DNA from: Haberlea rhodopensis | Taxonomy: Eukaryota; Streptophyta; Magnoliopsida; Lamiales; Gesneriaceae | Length of the DNA stretch: 64,000 bases | Assembly: GCA_907163345.1 (NCBI GenBank) | Contig: CAJQUN010000009.1 | Span: 6,634,001 to 6,698,000, forward strand | Reading direction: 5' to 3' | Part shown: positions 10,389 through 23,600 of the stretch, piece by piece | How the letters are laid out: each line of letters starts with the position of its first letter | Position numbering within the stretch: position 1 is the first letter of the stretch | The notes under the pieces: generated by a model | The model's database searches: none | Seen by the model: the letters and a program-made list of their open reading frames with translations, nothing else | What the model was told of the DNA's origin: nothing | Made by a program: the position numbers and the translations under genes

Positions 10389-11829
10389 GCATGAGCACTG
10401 GCATCGGGCCACCGACGTTAAACAGAGGCGCTGCTTGGGAGGCAACCCAAAGGGAGTTAGTTTCCCTTCTTTTCCTTTTTATTTTTTTATTGCTTATTAG
10501 TTAGGATTTTCTCTTTTCTTGTATTTTTGCCTTACATTGGGGACAATGTAAGATTTAAGTATGGGAGATGGATTAGTGGTATGCTATTGCTTTCCTATTA
10601 TAAAAATACAAAAAAATTGAAAATTTAGAGCTCATAGTTAGTGATGAACGCATGCTTAGAAATACTATCCCATGACGAAACCTAATTGATGGCATGCATG
10701 TTTTGAAGATATGTGAATTGTTAACCTTGGAACACTTTGAACTCTATTGCAAATTATGCTTTGACATAGTAGTTGCATATAATTGAGCATGATATTGTTA
10801 TGACTTGTTAAGTGTGCATATCGTAGTGAAGATTGTGTGAACTTTGTGATAGTCTTAGGAAGTCTCTAATACATGCTAGAACTTAACTACATGTCTTTGA
10901 GGCATATGTCTAGACTACTTTCGAACATGAAAGTTATATAGACAATCTTTGATGTGTTTGAGCCTTTCAAGCCTACCATGTAAAGAAACTCAATCACTAG
11001 TACCCATTTTGAGCTTTAATGTAGAAGAATGGTTGTATGCTAAGCATACTAAAGACCACCATTCAACATTTTTTGACTAGCTTATCATCATTCCCTAATA
11101 AGCCTAAATGTGATTTTAAATTCATACATTCGAAGGAAGTATGATGTGTTTCATTCACATGCACTTATGTGTTCATTGATCAAAATGTTTGTGAACTTTA
11201 TTGTCAAAAGAATGAGATGTATGAAAGAAAAGGGATGCCTTGAGAAAATAAATAAAAAATATAACTTCATGGGGAGCCAAGGCACAAAAGAGAAAAAGAT
11301 TGAAATATACCTTGCAAAAACATACAAGGTGTGAAAATGAACACAGTTTGAAAAATCATGCAATGAGAGAAGTTTTAATTGTTCATATCATCATACTCTC
11401 TTGCTTGATACATCCCTACATTTCTTTCATAAGCCAAAACCTAGGCCAATCTACAAGCTAATTAAGACCTATTTGATTTATGTGCAAGTGGCTAAGATAA
11501 TGGAGAAGAGTGTGCAAGTAAGCTTATACTTGTGTTAGTGTATAACTTGAACTATTGTGGGTTTACATTTATTGGATCTATAATTTGTACATGACACTTG
11601 TTTATGACCACACATGCACGTTCACTGCTTTGTTAAGTATGCGACGTGTAGGGATTGAACTTGTTTCACTATTGACTTTTCACCGCCTTTCATTATTATG
11701 CATGTTTATAATTGTTGATGCATTAAAGTGATGACAAGTAGTTTGTTATGATGCTATGAGCCAAGCCAAAAAGATTTTAGTTTTCTCTGATTTACTCGAG
11801 GTCGAGTAAAGATTAAGTATGTGGGAGTT
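10389..11829 (+). other. 3' non-coding internal region of the gypsy remnant
   Basis: No protein domain is visible. It contains the conserved-looking GCTGCTTGGGAGGCAACCC near 10430 and ends with a weak purine tract (gtgggag) just before the 3' LTR. The frame at 11110-11334 is chance. Confidence 0.55.
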
Positions 11830-13194
11830 TGATGTGACTAGAAATAGACACATCTATTGCGTTTAATTGTCTACGATTTGGTATGTTTTGATGGATAATT
11901 CGATACATATGCTACATAATCGTATATTTGTGTATTTGTAGGTAGAATCGAAGAAATCTAGCTAATAACGATAAGGATCAAGAAATGTATTGAAGTTCAC
12001 AAGAGATCAAGGTAGACCAAGAAAAATGCATAAAAGTTGACCAAGAGAGATGATCCATCGCCCAAGAAGGATAGATCGATAGACTCGAGGCAGAAAGTTT
12101 CAGCAACAAATTTATTATATAAGCGATCGATCACCTCTTTCAAGCGATCGATCGCTCCCCCGAGAAAAATGAAAAAATAAAGGAGCGATCGATCGTTAGA
12201 TTATAGCGATCAATCGCCAGCAGAGTTTTGGAAACTTTGGATTCTTGATTTCTTTCCTTCCTACATGGACTCTAACCTACCCCATCAGCATCCCTCTACA
12301 TATATGCACGAAAATCAAACCTTAGAATCTAGGTAGAGTAGGTAGAATAGTTTAGACTAGTTTTATAATTTTTCTTTCAATTTTGTTGAAGATCGAAGCG
12401 AATGCGGGTTTGACACCTCGACGAGCAGAGATCGGATTAGTTTTCTTTCATTTGTTTTTATTTATCGTTTTTCGTGGAATATGTGTAGCTAATTTTTAAT
12501 TCTTGGTTGAGGAAGACAAATCCTTGGATTTTATTTATCTTGGGGAGATTCTTATGCTTTAATTATCAATTTTATTGAGTATCAAGAGTTTTTCTGATTT
12601 TCTTGATATGTTTGTTGTGTTTGTTTATTGGATTGACAACATAATAACTTGCATGAAATCTAATGCTAAATTAGATATCAAATATGGAATCATTTGATCC
12701 CTCTAATTTACGAAGCAACTAAGATTGATGAATTTTCGCTTGTGAGTTTGTTAAATTCTTAGGAAAGACACTTGACTAGATTAAACGTAGATGCTTGGAT
12801 TATGTTGTTTAGTTTCATCGATCTCACTAGTTCATATGCTATCATCGATTTAAATCTTAATCGCTTGTATTTTGATTGATTGTTTGATAAGGGTTAAACT
12901 AGAACGCTTGAGCTACTTCATTAAACGTAATGTGAGATATGACTTTGATTATTGGATTAAACATCCAACGATGAATATTCATATGAAAAATTGAGTATTT
13001 TGTGAATCAATGAAATAAATGATAATATCCAAGGAAGAGTCGAAAATCGCTTTCATTAGTTTAATCTTTGTTTTTAATTTTTATTAGTATAATTCACTCA
13101 CAACCCCGTTTTTACTTTATTGTTAGCTTTTAATTTTCATTAACACAAAGATTCACACCTTCTCGTGTGATGGATCCCTACTTACGTTACTACA
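11830..13194 (+). repeat. 3' LTR of the gypsy remnant
   Basis: Begins TGATGTGACTAG; the end at TTACTACA is provisional. The U3 part (12060-12220) has several gcgatcgatcgc palindromes. A TATA-like ctacatatatgc lies near 12297. Confidence 0.65.
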
Positions 13195-13220
13195 TTATTG
13201 TTATCAAACTTGAGAATTGA

Positions 13221-14553
13221 GTGGGGTTAATTTGGGCGTACACGATAAGCGCACACCGGCGCAGCATGTGCGAGGCCAAAAATTTGTTGTTGGGAGGTAC
13301 CCAATGGCGTGTGGGAGATGGTAAATCCATAAGAGTTTGGGAGGATAAGTGGTTATTGAGAACACATTTGTTCAAAATTATTACACCACCATCTTCAGAT
13401 GGTACACATGTTTTGGTCTCTTCACTGATTGATGCTCGAACATGAAATTGGAATATTGAGGTAGTGGAGAACACTTTCTGGAAGGAGGAGAGGTGTTTAA
13501 GATACCCATTGGCCTTAACCAACCGGATATTTTACTTTGGCATTTCAGTAATAATGGACAGTACACAGTCAATTCAGGTTATTACTTGGCTATGAACAAA
13601 AGGTCACGCCTGCTTGAGGATAAAGATGGGAACAGCAGTTCACCTAGAATTAGAGATTGGGAATTTCTTTGGAAGACTTTTATCCCAAATAAAGTGAAAT
13701 GTTTCATGTGGCGTGAAATGAGGAGGCGGTCCAATTTGTTGCGGAGAGGTATTACTACAAATGCAGACTTCCCATTGTGTCCGGATTCATCGGAGACTGA
13801 AGTACATATTTTCCGTGACTGTCAATATGCACGTCAATGTTGGGCACTATCCAGCATACATAGAAGGAAGATTTTGATTGTTGCACAAGATTTTCGTGAG
13901 TGGGTGATTCATGTTCATACATTGCATGGGAGGGATTTTGACATGTTTTTTATGTATCTGCTGGGGGTTGTGGAATAATCGAAATCACAAGGTGCATAAT
14001 AACGAAGTGTATGGGACGATGGACTCAATTCTACTTGCGAATAGGCTGTTGGTTAGATTCATGGATGCAAAGGCGATCTCTATTCCAGCGATGCTGATGA
14101 AGAATGATACTTCTTGGCTAGTGCCACCTCAGGGTGTCATCAAGATTAATTTCGATGCTGCAATACCTAATCATACTCCATATGTCAGCCTAGGAGTTGT
14201 GGTGAGAGATGGAGAAGGTGGTGATAGCATGGAAAAGAAGGAAGATGAGAGGCAGATTTATTCCACAAATTGCGGAGGCACTTGCTGCTAGAGAATGGTT
14301 GATGCTAGCACTTTCTCACTCTTGGCCTAGGATAATCTTGGAAGGTGATTGTGATGCTGTGGTCAAGGGCATTAACTCCAAACGTAAATCATATGCTCAG
14401 GCTGGTGTTCTGTTTGAGGAGATTAAAGATACTTCGATCAAGTTTGAGCAATTCTCTTGTGTCCTTGTTCCTAGAACATGTAACGATCTTGCCCACAAGA
14501 TAGCTTCGAATTCAGGCAACGATTGTGAAGGAAATGTGCAACTGTCATTTTAA
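13221..14553 (+). pseudogene. L1-type LINE ORF2 C-terminus (zf-RVT and RNase H), broken
   Basis: Remnant of a plant LINE. In order: a block with WRVGDGKSIRVWEDKWL (the linker after reverse transcriptase), a zf-RVT zinc-binding domain (WKTFIPNKVKCFMWRE, then FPLCPDSSETEVHIFRDC), and a plant-type RNase H (VIKINFDAA, then AEALAAREWLMLAL and LEGDCDAVV). It is broken by an in-frame stop near 13445 and by frame changes near 13490, 13960 and 14210. The reverse transcriptase and endonuclease are absent, as expected for 5'-truncated insertions. An A-rich tail (about 14599-14606) follows the coding end. Confidence 0.85.
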
Positions 14554-15545
14554 GGCGCTGTAAACATTTATTGATCAATGATAATATCTCTTTCTCAAAA
14601 AAAATATATATATATACAGCTACAAAATATATAAAATGCTAAATTTTGATCATTTGTGGTTATAGGGTCCACACATTAACATGTGGACTCTAAAACCGAA
14701 ATCAATTGAGATCGTCACATCTGTCATTAGGCCGTTGTCCTAAGTATAGGTTCAAATTTTCCAGGGACAATTATCCCCTTTTTAAAAAAATGTGTATTCG
14801 TTAATATAAATAAATGATAAAAATCTATATTTGCTCTCCATAATTGCAAAAAATATTTTAGATTTTAGTTTTCGCCTTCTGAAGCAGATTCCACAATTGA
14901 AAATATCATTCAATCAAGCAAATTATCTTTCAAAATTCCTGGTAAAATTAAGATTACTGTCAGGACTAGTAATGAGATTTTGATAGTTCTAGCCTTCTAG
15001 GTCAAACATGTTTTGCTTAAACAATGTAAAACGGCGGAAGGCTTGAGCAAAACCCAGTAATGAAAACAAATGTGTAGGATCAAATGCTTGTTGTTTTACC
15101 AAAAAGTTATAGTTAGTGATAACAATGTAACTCTAATCTTTAAATCGTAGAGCAATCCAACGTCACGTTTCGATCGCTCTCCAAGCAGGGACAATTATTA
15201 TACTCCAATAAAACAAGTACTAACCAGTTAAAAAAAATTTAAAACACAATAATACGGAATATTGTAGAGATTTGAATGTGATGTACTTTTTCTAATAATC
15301 TCTTCTTTATTTTTGGTTAAGTAGGGATAATTATTACACTCCAGTAAAACGAGTACTAACCAGTTAAAGAAAAATATAAAACATAATAAGAAACAAATTA
15401 TTGTAGAGATTTGAATGTGATGTATTTTTTCTAATAATCTCTTTTATTTTTGGATTTCATTTTGGAAGAACTCCACTAGAATAAGCATGACATTTTTGTC
15501 CTTTTTATTTGGTATATTCCATGGTGGCTCAAACTAAGTTAGAAT
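14554..15545. other. Spacer with LINE tail and a tandem duplication
   Basis: Starts with the A-rich LINE tail and a short TA run. The rest is AT-rich with no coding signature, except the 135-base duplication listed separately. Confidence 0.55.
15184..15454. repeat. 135-base tandem duplication, two copies
   Basis: The copy starting at 15184 (agcagggacaattatta) is followed immediately at 15319 by a second copy (agtagggataattatta). Substitutions are scattered along the full length. Function unknown. Confidence 0.8.
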
Positions 15546-15960
15546 CAAGTCGGGTCTATCATCCAAAAGAATTAAGAGATTGATATCGACGTTAACCACA
15601 GAATACTGATGTGTTGGTTGAAATGGAGAAACGTCACTAGAGTTTTATGTGAACGTAATATTTGGCTGAGATGGAAGAGAAAGTTTTATACAACTGACAT
15701 CAGGGCTGCAATATTGTATGAGACGGAATGCCAGGTACTTAAGAGGAATCACGTCCAAAAGATAATTGTGATAGAGATCTGTATACTCCATTGGATGTGT
15801 GGTAAAACGAGAAAAGATAAAATAAAAATTGAATATATTCGAGTTAAAATAGACTTGACTTGTATAAAAGATAAGATGCAAGAAATTTGTTTATACTGGT
15901 TTGGTCACGTATGACGTAGGCCTAACGATACATCGGTGCATTGAATGAAGTTCATGGATT
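15546..15960 (+). pseudogene. RTE-type LINE reverse transcriptase C-terminal fragment
   Basis: The frame reads GSIIQKN, a stop, then EIDIDVNHRI and WLKWRNVTRVLCERN, further AILYETECQVLKRNHV, WMCGKTRKDKIKIEYIR and YWFGHV, then a second stop. This series of motifs is the characteristic C-terminal part of plant RTE-clade non-LTR polyproteins. Two internal stops (about 15573 and 15912) and the lack of upstream domains mark it as a dead 3' fragment. Confidence 0.8.
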
Positions 15961-17647
15961 AAGACTATTTCAAGATAGTAAGAGGACGACTGAAAAGAAC
16001 ATGATTCGAAATTATGCACAAAGATATGAAGTGGATATAAAATATTTAATTACAAACACTAGTATTTATTATCTAAACATCAAAATACCGAAAGATTAGG
16101 AAAAATGGACTTATTTTTTAATAAGGCAATCATGTGAAGCAAAAAAATTCATGATATTTGACGAATATTTTAGTAAAGGTCAAAATGCAATTAGTTCAAA
16201 ATAATAATCAAAAGAAAAACAGTAAGAATTGTTCCTCAATGTTCCCCAACCATATACACATAGTCTTCTATCATCTAGCCCATTCCGTAAAGTCAACTAA
16301 CCGTAGATTCCGTGGGAAGATAGTATGATGAATATGAAATCCTTTTAATTAAAGCTTCGAAATAATATTCAATCCAACTTTCAAATTTTTAATCACAAAT
16401 ATTACCCTTCTAAAACATTGTTATTACTCAATATAAATGAAATTTCATCTGTAAAATCTTGACAAAAAATTCTTGATTTCGTTCGAGATGAAGCAAATCT
16501 CCTTATCTACATTGCAATTCACACTACAGCTGTCTTCGTTTGTCACATACCATAAACTCAAAGAATATATATATTTTGAGTAATTTGCTTAATAATTATT
16601 CACTCTTTATCTTAATTTATTGTTGTTTAAAAATTGGGGGGTGTAAAGTTGATGAGCAGAACTCCAGCTGCTTGCCATTGACTTGCGTAGATATGGGATC
16701 CTCGTTGCTACGCATGCATTCTCTACATACCCTTTTTCAAGATTTCTTGATCTCATTTAAAATAACTGCAGAAAATAAAAGTTGAAGGTTGCCTCACACA
16801 TATATTGTCGCAAGTGATTCTGAGAAAGGTGGGTGGTTTTATTGGTTCTTCTTCTTGACTGAATATTAGCACTCTTCAGTTGATCGATATGCATTTTGTT
16901 TGTATGTGATTTGATATTGTTGATGGTTTTGGGATTCTTGAAATTGTGTAAAAAAAAGGGTTTGCCAGGGAATCTTGGTCACTTTTCAAATGGAAATTTG
17001 TCAAATTTTTCTGCAATTATTCATTTTTTTCTGATGTGATGCACCAAATTTATTGTTGTTGAAACTTGCAACAGAGTTTAATTGTTTAGCATCATCAAGG
17101 ATAGGAATGTATCTAAATTGTGTTATAGTTGAAAATAGGCATAAATTTCGTGTGTATTAAGCAAAATGTATTGAAAGCATGGATTGCAATGAGTTGACCA
17201 ATCTTCAGGTTCTTCATCTTCTTGAAATATAATGCTGCAGTTGCTTGTTTAAGCAATCAACATTTCTTTGTTGTATCTTGAATACTCTCTTTTCAAAACA
17301 TGCCGAGGTTGCACGTATGACCTGTTAGGTTGTGGGTTTTGGGGGGGCGTTGGCCAGGGCTGACCCAAGATTTATTCGTAGAGGTGACAGATGGTATAGG
17401 TGGGAGGTGGGGGAAGGGGATGTGATTTGTTCAATTTGGTGGCTAAACATAGATTTTTACAAAATTTACCCATAAAATCTGAAACCTTTTTCAAGTGAGA
17501 GGGCAATCACACCCCTGCCCCTGGCTGCGTCCGCCTCTTTCAATTCTCCGTTTGGTGAGAATAAAGGGAAAACCGCTCATGTAATTTTTTCATATGAATT
17601 ATTTTCTTGTTGCCAATATGCAGCAATCAAAGGAAGTTGGAGGGGCT
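15961..17647 (+). promoter_or_regulatory. Upstream region and probable 5' UTR intron of the kinase gene
   Basis: No independent gene is seen. A donor-like GAGAAAG|GTGGGT near 16829 and an acceptor-like TTGCCAATATGCAG ending at 17623 suggest a 5' UTR intron of about 0.8 kb that joins a leader to CAATCAAAGGAAG just ahead of the kinase start. If so, the upstream in-frame Met at 17594 lies inside the intron. The transcription start cannot be placed. Confidence 0.45.
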
Positions 17648-20600
17648 ATGAAGTGCTTTCAGTTCTCCAATAAAAATGAGGAGCCAAAGACTGCAAAGTC
17701 TTGTACATTAGCTCTCTCTTCAACTACGGTATCAACCGATCAAGATGTAATGAAATCCGGATCAGAATGTAATTCTCAGATTATATCAGATGTGAGCAAT
17801 GCATCCTCGGCTAAGATCTCATTTACAAGCTTTTCTCAGAGTAGCAGCAATCTTAGGGTGTTTGCCTTTGCAGACCTTAAAGAAGCCACCAGGAATTTTA
17901 GCAGATCTCTTATGATTGGAGAAGGGGGATTTGGTGCTGTTTATAGGGGTGTTCTCCGGGAGAAAAATGATTCAAATAAAAGGGTCGACATTGCTGTCAA
18001 ACAACTCAGCAGAAGAGGATTGCAGGCAAGCTCTTTTTGTCATATCCCATCCACATTGGATTGTGAGGCATATGCTAATGTTATTATAAGACTAGGCATA
18101 TGACCCCTCTAACAATCAGGAGTGAGCATGTTCGTAAAATGATGACATATACGAATTAGTTGACAGCAGATACTATGGTATAGTCTCTTGGTTGCATGGA
18201 CCCATGGGCTCGAAGCTTCAGACTTTTCTCATCAAATTTTGCTTATATTTGTAGCAAAAGTTACCATTTGGCTGGATGCTATAAGTTGATTATGATTAAT
18301 GATAAAGATTGAGGTCATTAATCACAACACGAACTAATAACTTGAAATCTTCAACATGTTATTTGTGCAGGGACACAAGGAATGGGTGACTGAAGTAAAC
18401 GTTCTTGGCATCGTCGAGCATCCGAATCTTGTAAAACTCATAGGCTACTGTGCTGAGGATGATGAGCGAGGAATCCAACGCCTTCTGGTCTACGAATATA
18501 TGCCCAACCTGAGCGTACAAGACCGTTTATCTAATCGATTTGAGGCCACTTTGCCATGGGAAACAAGATTGTGTATAGCCCAAGATGCTGCACGAGGCTT
18601 AGCGTACCTGCACGAGGGCATGGAATTTCAGGTAATTGTGTTGTGATTAATTATTAATTATTTGGTTTAATGAATAAAAGCCCAATAATTTGGTATAATT
18701 TTGTTAATGAGAATAAACTTAAGGTAAGTTAATTATGAATAGTGAATTAGGCTAAAGAAATCCCACATTGAGAAATTGAGAAACTTATGGTTTGTTTATA
18801 ATTGTAAGGTGTTTGTTCTGAACGTCGATTGATAACCTGCAATCACAACAAGAAACCAGTCACAGTATACAATTCACAAAGAACTATAAATCTGAAATCG
18901 AAACAAGAGTAAGGGAATTGGGCTCAGGTCGAGCAGGGTTTCCTTTCCACGTCGTCACCGGGGAACCAAGGTATTGTAACCTAAGGTGGGAGACACACAC
19001 ACACTGTCCGAACACTGCCCGAACACTTAACCGTAGGCGATTGACGAAAAACACAGCAGAGGAATCGCACGCAAGGTTACACCAAGGAAGGAGAAGGGCA
19101 ACACAGAGCACTACACAGCCAAGCACAGTTAGCACAACCACGGCTAATAGCAGGGCAAGGGCTCAAGCCACAAATCCGAACACTCCACCAGAACAGGGAC
19201 GCGAAGGGGGGGAAGAAAATACACACAAAGGATTTTCAGTATATCAGACTTCTCACTTACCTCATCATGGAACAACACCATGATTAATAGCAACGAGGAA
19301 GACGAAGGGAAGGGGAGCAAGTCCCAAGGAACACGGTCAAGCAAGCCAGCCGAGGAGACGCGATGAAGAAGGATCTGGAATGGGTAAAGCAAGTGAAGAG
19401 ACAAACAGCTAAAGGGCTCGGGAAAACATAAGGGAAAGGCAAAGAAAGCCAAGGCCCAAGAAGGTAATGGGCCAAACCCAACAAATCTCCACCTTGGCAC
19501 AATACCGGCTCCACCTCAACATAAGGAAAACCCTATAGATGACTCATCATCGCCCAAAGGGTCCCCACAACACACACAGTATTGTGTGGACCAAATTCCT
19601 GTCATAGCACAAAGCACAGACAAAGAACACAGACAATAACCAACACAAAGAGGTTAAAGTCAATAACCGGGGTAACAATTCTATAACACGCACAAAGCAG
19701 TTATAGATTACCAACACAGTCAGCAACACTAATCAATCACCTGTATCAAAATTCAAAATTTTTAGACATGATTGCAATTTAGAAATAGGTAAACACTTAG
19801 TTCCCATATCAGCAGGATTATATTCAGAAGGAATTTTTTCAAGATTAACTGGCCCTTTAGCCACTACATCCCTAATGTAATGAAATCTAACATCAATATG
19901 CTTAGTGCGATCATGAAAAACAGGATTCTTACACAGTTGAATGCCGGACTGAGAATCAGAAAATACCTCTACCTTACCTTCGAGCAAGTTAAGTTCAGAG
20001 ATCAAACCTTTCAGCCAGACAGCTTCCTTCAAAGCTTCTGTTACAGCAACATATTCTGATTCCGTTGTCGACAAGGCAACGATATGCTGCAGCTGCGATT
20101 TCCAACTTATGCATGCTCCACACAAAGTGAAAACATATGAAGTGGTAGATTTTCTATTGTCCTTATCATTAGCATAATTAGAATCAACATAACCTTTCAA
20201 CTTGACACCATCAGCATATTTAGAAAAACTTAAGCCATAATGCATAGAGTTTTTCAAATATCGTAACAACCATTTAACAGCATTCCAATGTACCACACCA
20301 GGATTAGACATATATCTACTTAAGCAGCTAACAGCATAAGCAATGTCAGGTCTAGTGCTAACCATCAAATACATTATAGAACCAATTGCATTTGAATACG
20401 GTACATTTTTCATGGCATCAAAATCATCATCAGTTTTGGGACTTTGATCTTTACTTAGCACAAAGTGAGAGCTAAGGGCACGTTAACAGGTTTTGCATCA
20501 AACATGGAAAATTTCTTTAAAATTTTTTCTACATAAGAAGTTTGCTTTAACCAGAGAGTAGATTCCTTTCTGTCTCTAACAATGTCCATGCCTAGGATTC

Positions 20601-23600
20601 TACTAGCATCACCTAAGAACTTCATATCAAATTTATCACTTAAACAGTTCTTAATATGCTCAATGGATTTCAGACAAGGGCTAGCAATCAACATGTCATC
20701 CACGTAAATCAACAAGAAAACAGGCACTGTCATTTTATCCTTAAAATACAAGCAATGGTCAAAAGAGCTTCTTTTAAATTTTAAGGTAAGCATGCATTCA
20801 TCAAACTTCTTATTCCATTGCCTAGGTGACTGCTTTAGGCCATACAAAGATTTATTAAGCAAACAAACGTGATTAGGGTTCTTTGAGTCAACAAAACCAT
20901 CAGGTTGTTTCATGTAAATCTTTTCATCTAAGTCACCATGCAAAAAAAGCGGTTTTAACATCCATCTGTTTAAGTTCCCAATTAAAGTGAGCAACAAGTG
21001 ATAATAAAATTCTCACAGTAGTGAAATTAACAACAGGAGCAAAGATTTCAGTATAGTCAATACCCTCTCTTTGAGTAAAACCTTTTGCAACTAGCCTAGC
21101 TTTATATCTAACAGAATCAGCTTCATTCTTTACCTTAAATAACCATTTGCAATCTACCAAAGAGCAATTAACATGTTTAGGTACAAGAGTCCATGTATGA
21201 TTCACAACTAGAGAATGCATTTCATCTTTCATGGCACTAAGCCAATATATAGCATTCTTTGATTTCAAGGCTTCATTATAGGTCTTAGGCTTACAATTAT
21301 CAATTGACTCAAACATATTGAAAACATGCGATGTGAGGTGAAAATCATTAAACCTAGCAGGTTGTTTCACATTTCTTTTAACCCTATCCCTAGTCAACAT
21401 ATAATCATGCAGATCTTCATGTTCATTAGCAACCAATTCATTATGCACATGTTCGTCAACATTTTCATGCAAATTCGGTTCATAAACAGGAAAGTTCTCA
21501 TGATTCATATCAGGGAGCACATTGTTTTCAATAACTGGGGTAACAATAGGCCAAGACTCCACCTTGCTCGGTGTAGTCACAGACTCACAATCAGATTCAG
21601 GCAAAGATGGAAGCAAGCAAGGCATTTCAGATTCATAAAAAATGACATCCCTACTTATAATAGTTTTGAAACCAGGTTCACATCTTAACCAAAGCCTATA
21701 TCCTTTCACACCCTCAGGATAACCAAGAAAGACGCACTTAACTGACCTAGGTTCAAGTTTGTCTCCTTTCTTATGCACAAAAGCAGAACAACCAAACACT
21801 TTAAGATTTGAAAAATCTAATTTCTTACCAGAAAAAACACTTTCGGGACACTTACCATTCAAAGGCACGGAAGGGGATCTATTTATCAAATAAGAAGCTG
21901 TCACGACAGCTTCGCCCCAGAACCTCTTTGAGAGTCCAGAAGATGCAAGCATACTTCCTGTTCATCCTCTCAGCAACACCATTCTGCTGGGGAGTATAGG
22001 GCACAGTCTTGTGTCTCAGAATCCCTGATTCACTGCACAAGTCATCAAACAAGATATTGCAGAATTCCATTCCATTATCTGTCCTAAGTCGTTTAATCTT
22101 TTTTCCAGTTTGGTTTTTAATCAAAATCTTCCAGTTTTTAAATTTATCAAAAACATCAGATTTATTTTTCATTAGAAAAATCCATACTTTTCTAGAGTAA
22201 TCATCAATGATAGACAAAAAATACCTATTACCACCTTGAGTTGGGACGGGTGAAGGTCCCCAAACATCAGCATACAGGTATTCAAGTATATCAGAACATT
22301 TAGTCACATTGGGGGAAGGGGAGATAGGAAATTTAACTCTTTGCTGTTTGCCTAAAACACAGGAATCACAAAAAATCATGCAAGACAATTTATCCCTACC
22401 AAAACAACCATCTTTATGTAAAATATCTAATCCTTTAGAACTCATATGACCTAACCTTTTATGCCATAAATCAGTTAAATCATCTGACACAGAATTAGCA
22501 CAGATTTTACCATAATCAGATACTGTTTTGCAAACATACAAATTCATTCTTTTCTCAGCCTTAAAAGCTACCAAAGACCCCCGCATAATTTTCATGCAAC
22601 CATTTCCCCATTTACCCTCATAACCATCAGACTCTAAAGCTGCACAAGACATCAAGTTATTGCACAAAGCAGGAACATGTCTAACATCTTTCAAAGTCAC
22701 AGAATAACCAGATTCAAATTTCAGACAAATATTACAAATACCAGAAACTTTACACAATTTCTCATTGGCCATAGAAACAGAAGCATGCTCAATTTCCCTG
22801 TAGCTAGAAAACAAAATTTTAAGTGGTGTCATGTGATAAGTGCAACCTGAATCAATAAGCCATTCATTTTCACACACAGGTAATGAAAGCACAGAGTTCA
22901 CAGAGTCACATAATTCAGTCACCATAAAAATATCTCCTATGTTTTCTCCAGAGGTAGAAGCATTGTTCGCTTGTTCATTTGTCTGATTTTCATGTCTTTT
23001 CTGATTCTTCTTTTTAGGGCAATCTTTTATGAAATGATGTGGGTCCTCACAATTGTAACATTTCTTTTTACTAGGCCTAGATTTCGATCTAGCCCTACTT
23101 TTTCCTCTTTTATCACTTTTCTGATATTTGTTATTGTTATTATGCCTATGTTGTGATCTACCACGAACGTGCATAACTTCACCAGAGGATTGTCTATTAC
23201 CTTTGTTAACTTTTAGATCTAATTCCTTGTTTTTTAGGCCGTTCATTACAGTATCCAATGTAATAGAATCTCTACCGTACTTAATGGTGGATTTTACATC
23301 ACTATAATTTTCAGGAATAGCATTTAAAAGAACAATAGGTGAATAGTCGTCAATGTTCTTATCTCCTGTCAATTTAATATCTTGAATTAACTTAGTAAAC
23401 ACATCCAAATTTTCATCTACGTCTTTGTTCAAGTCTAGCTTGAATCTGAAAAAAATTTCTAACAAGAAAAGTTTACTTGGCAAAGATTTTTCAGTAAACA
23501 TTTCTTCCAATTTTTCCCAAAGTTCTTTTGCAGATGATAGTTTACCACATTTCCTGAGCACAGAGTCAGATAAGTTCAAGATAATAGAAGAGTAAGCATA

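Larger units (their letters stand above)
9699..13194 (+). mobile_element. Collapsed Ty3/gypsy LTR retrotransposon
   Basis: About 165 bases beginning TGATGTGACTAGAAATAG (9699-9864) recur at 11830. The downstream copy continues for about 1365 bases as a full-looking 3' LTR. The upstream copy is cut off and joined directly to the end of a retroviral-type protease frame. Most of the 5' LTR, the primer site, gag, reverse transcriptase, RNase H and most of integrase are missing. The 3' non-coding part (10389-11829) contains GCTGCTTGGGAGGCAACCC, a motif I recognise from plant Ty3/gypsy 3' regions. No matching target duplication was found, so the outer right border is set only by the TG...CA rule. 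Confidence 0.75.

Noticed and set aside
15645..15881. Minus-strand frame opposite the RTE fragment
   Set aside because: Shadow of the plus-strand reverse transcriptase reading frame, which matches a known family.
17594..17647. Upstream Met start for the kinase
   Set aside because: A good acceptor (ATATGCAG) lies between it and MKCF, and family members begin with MKCF-like residues, so it is probably intronic.
18918..19283. 121-residue plus-strand frame, repeated at 24310-24675
   Set aside because: Lies in the copia LTRs, antisense to the element, with no recognisable domain.
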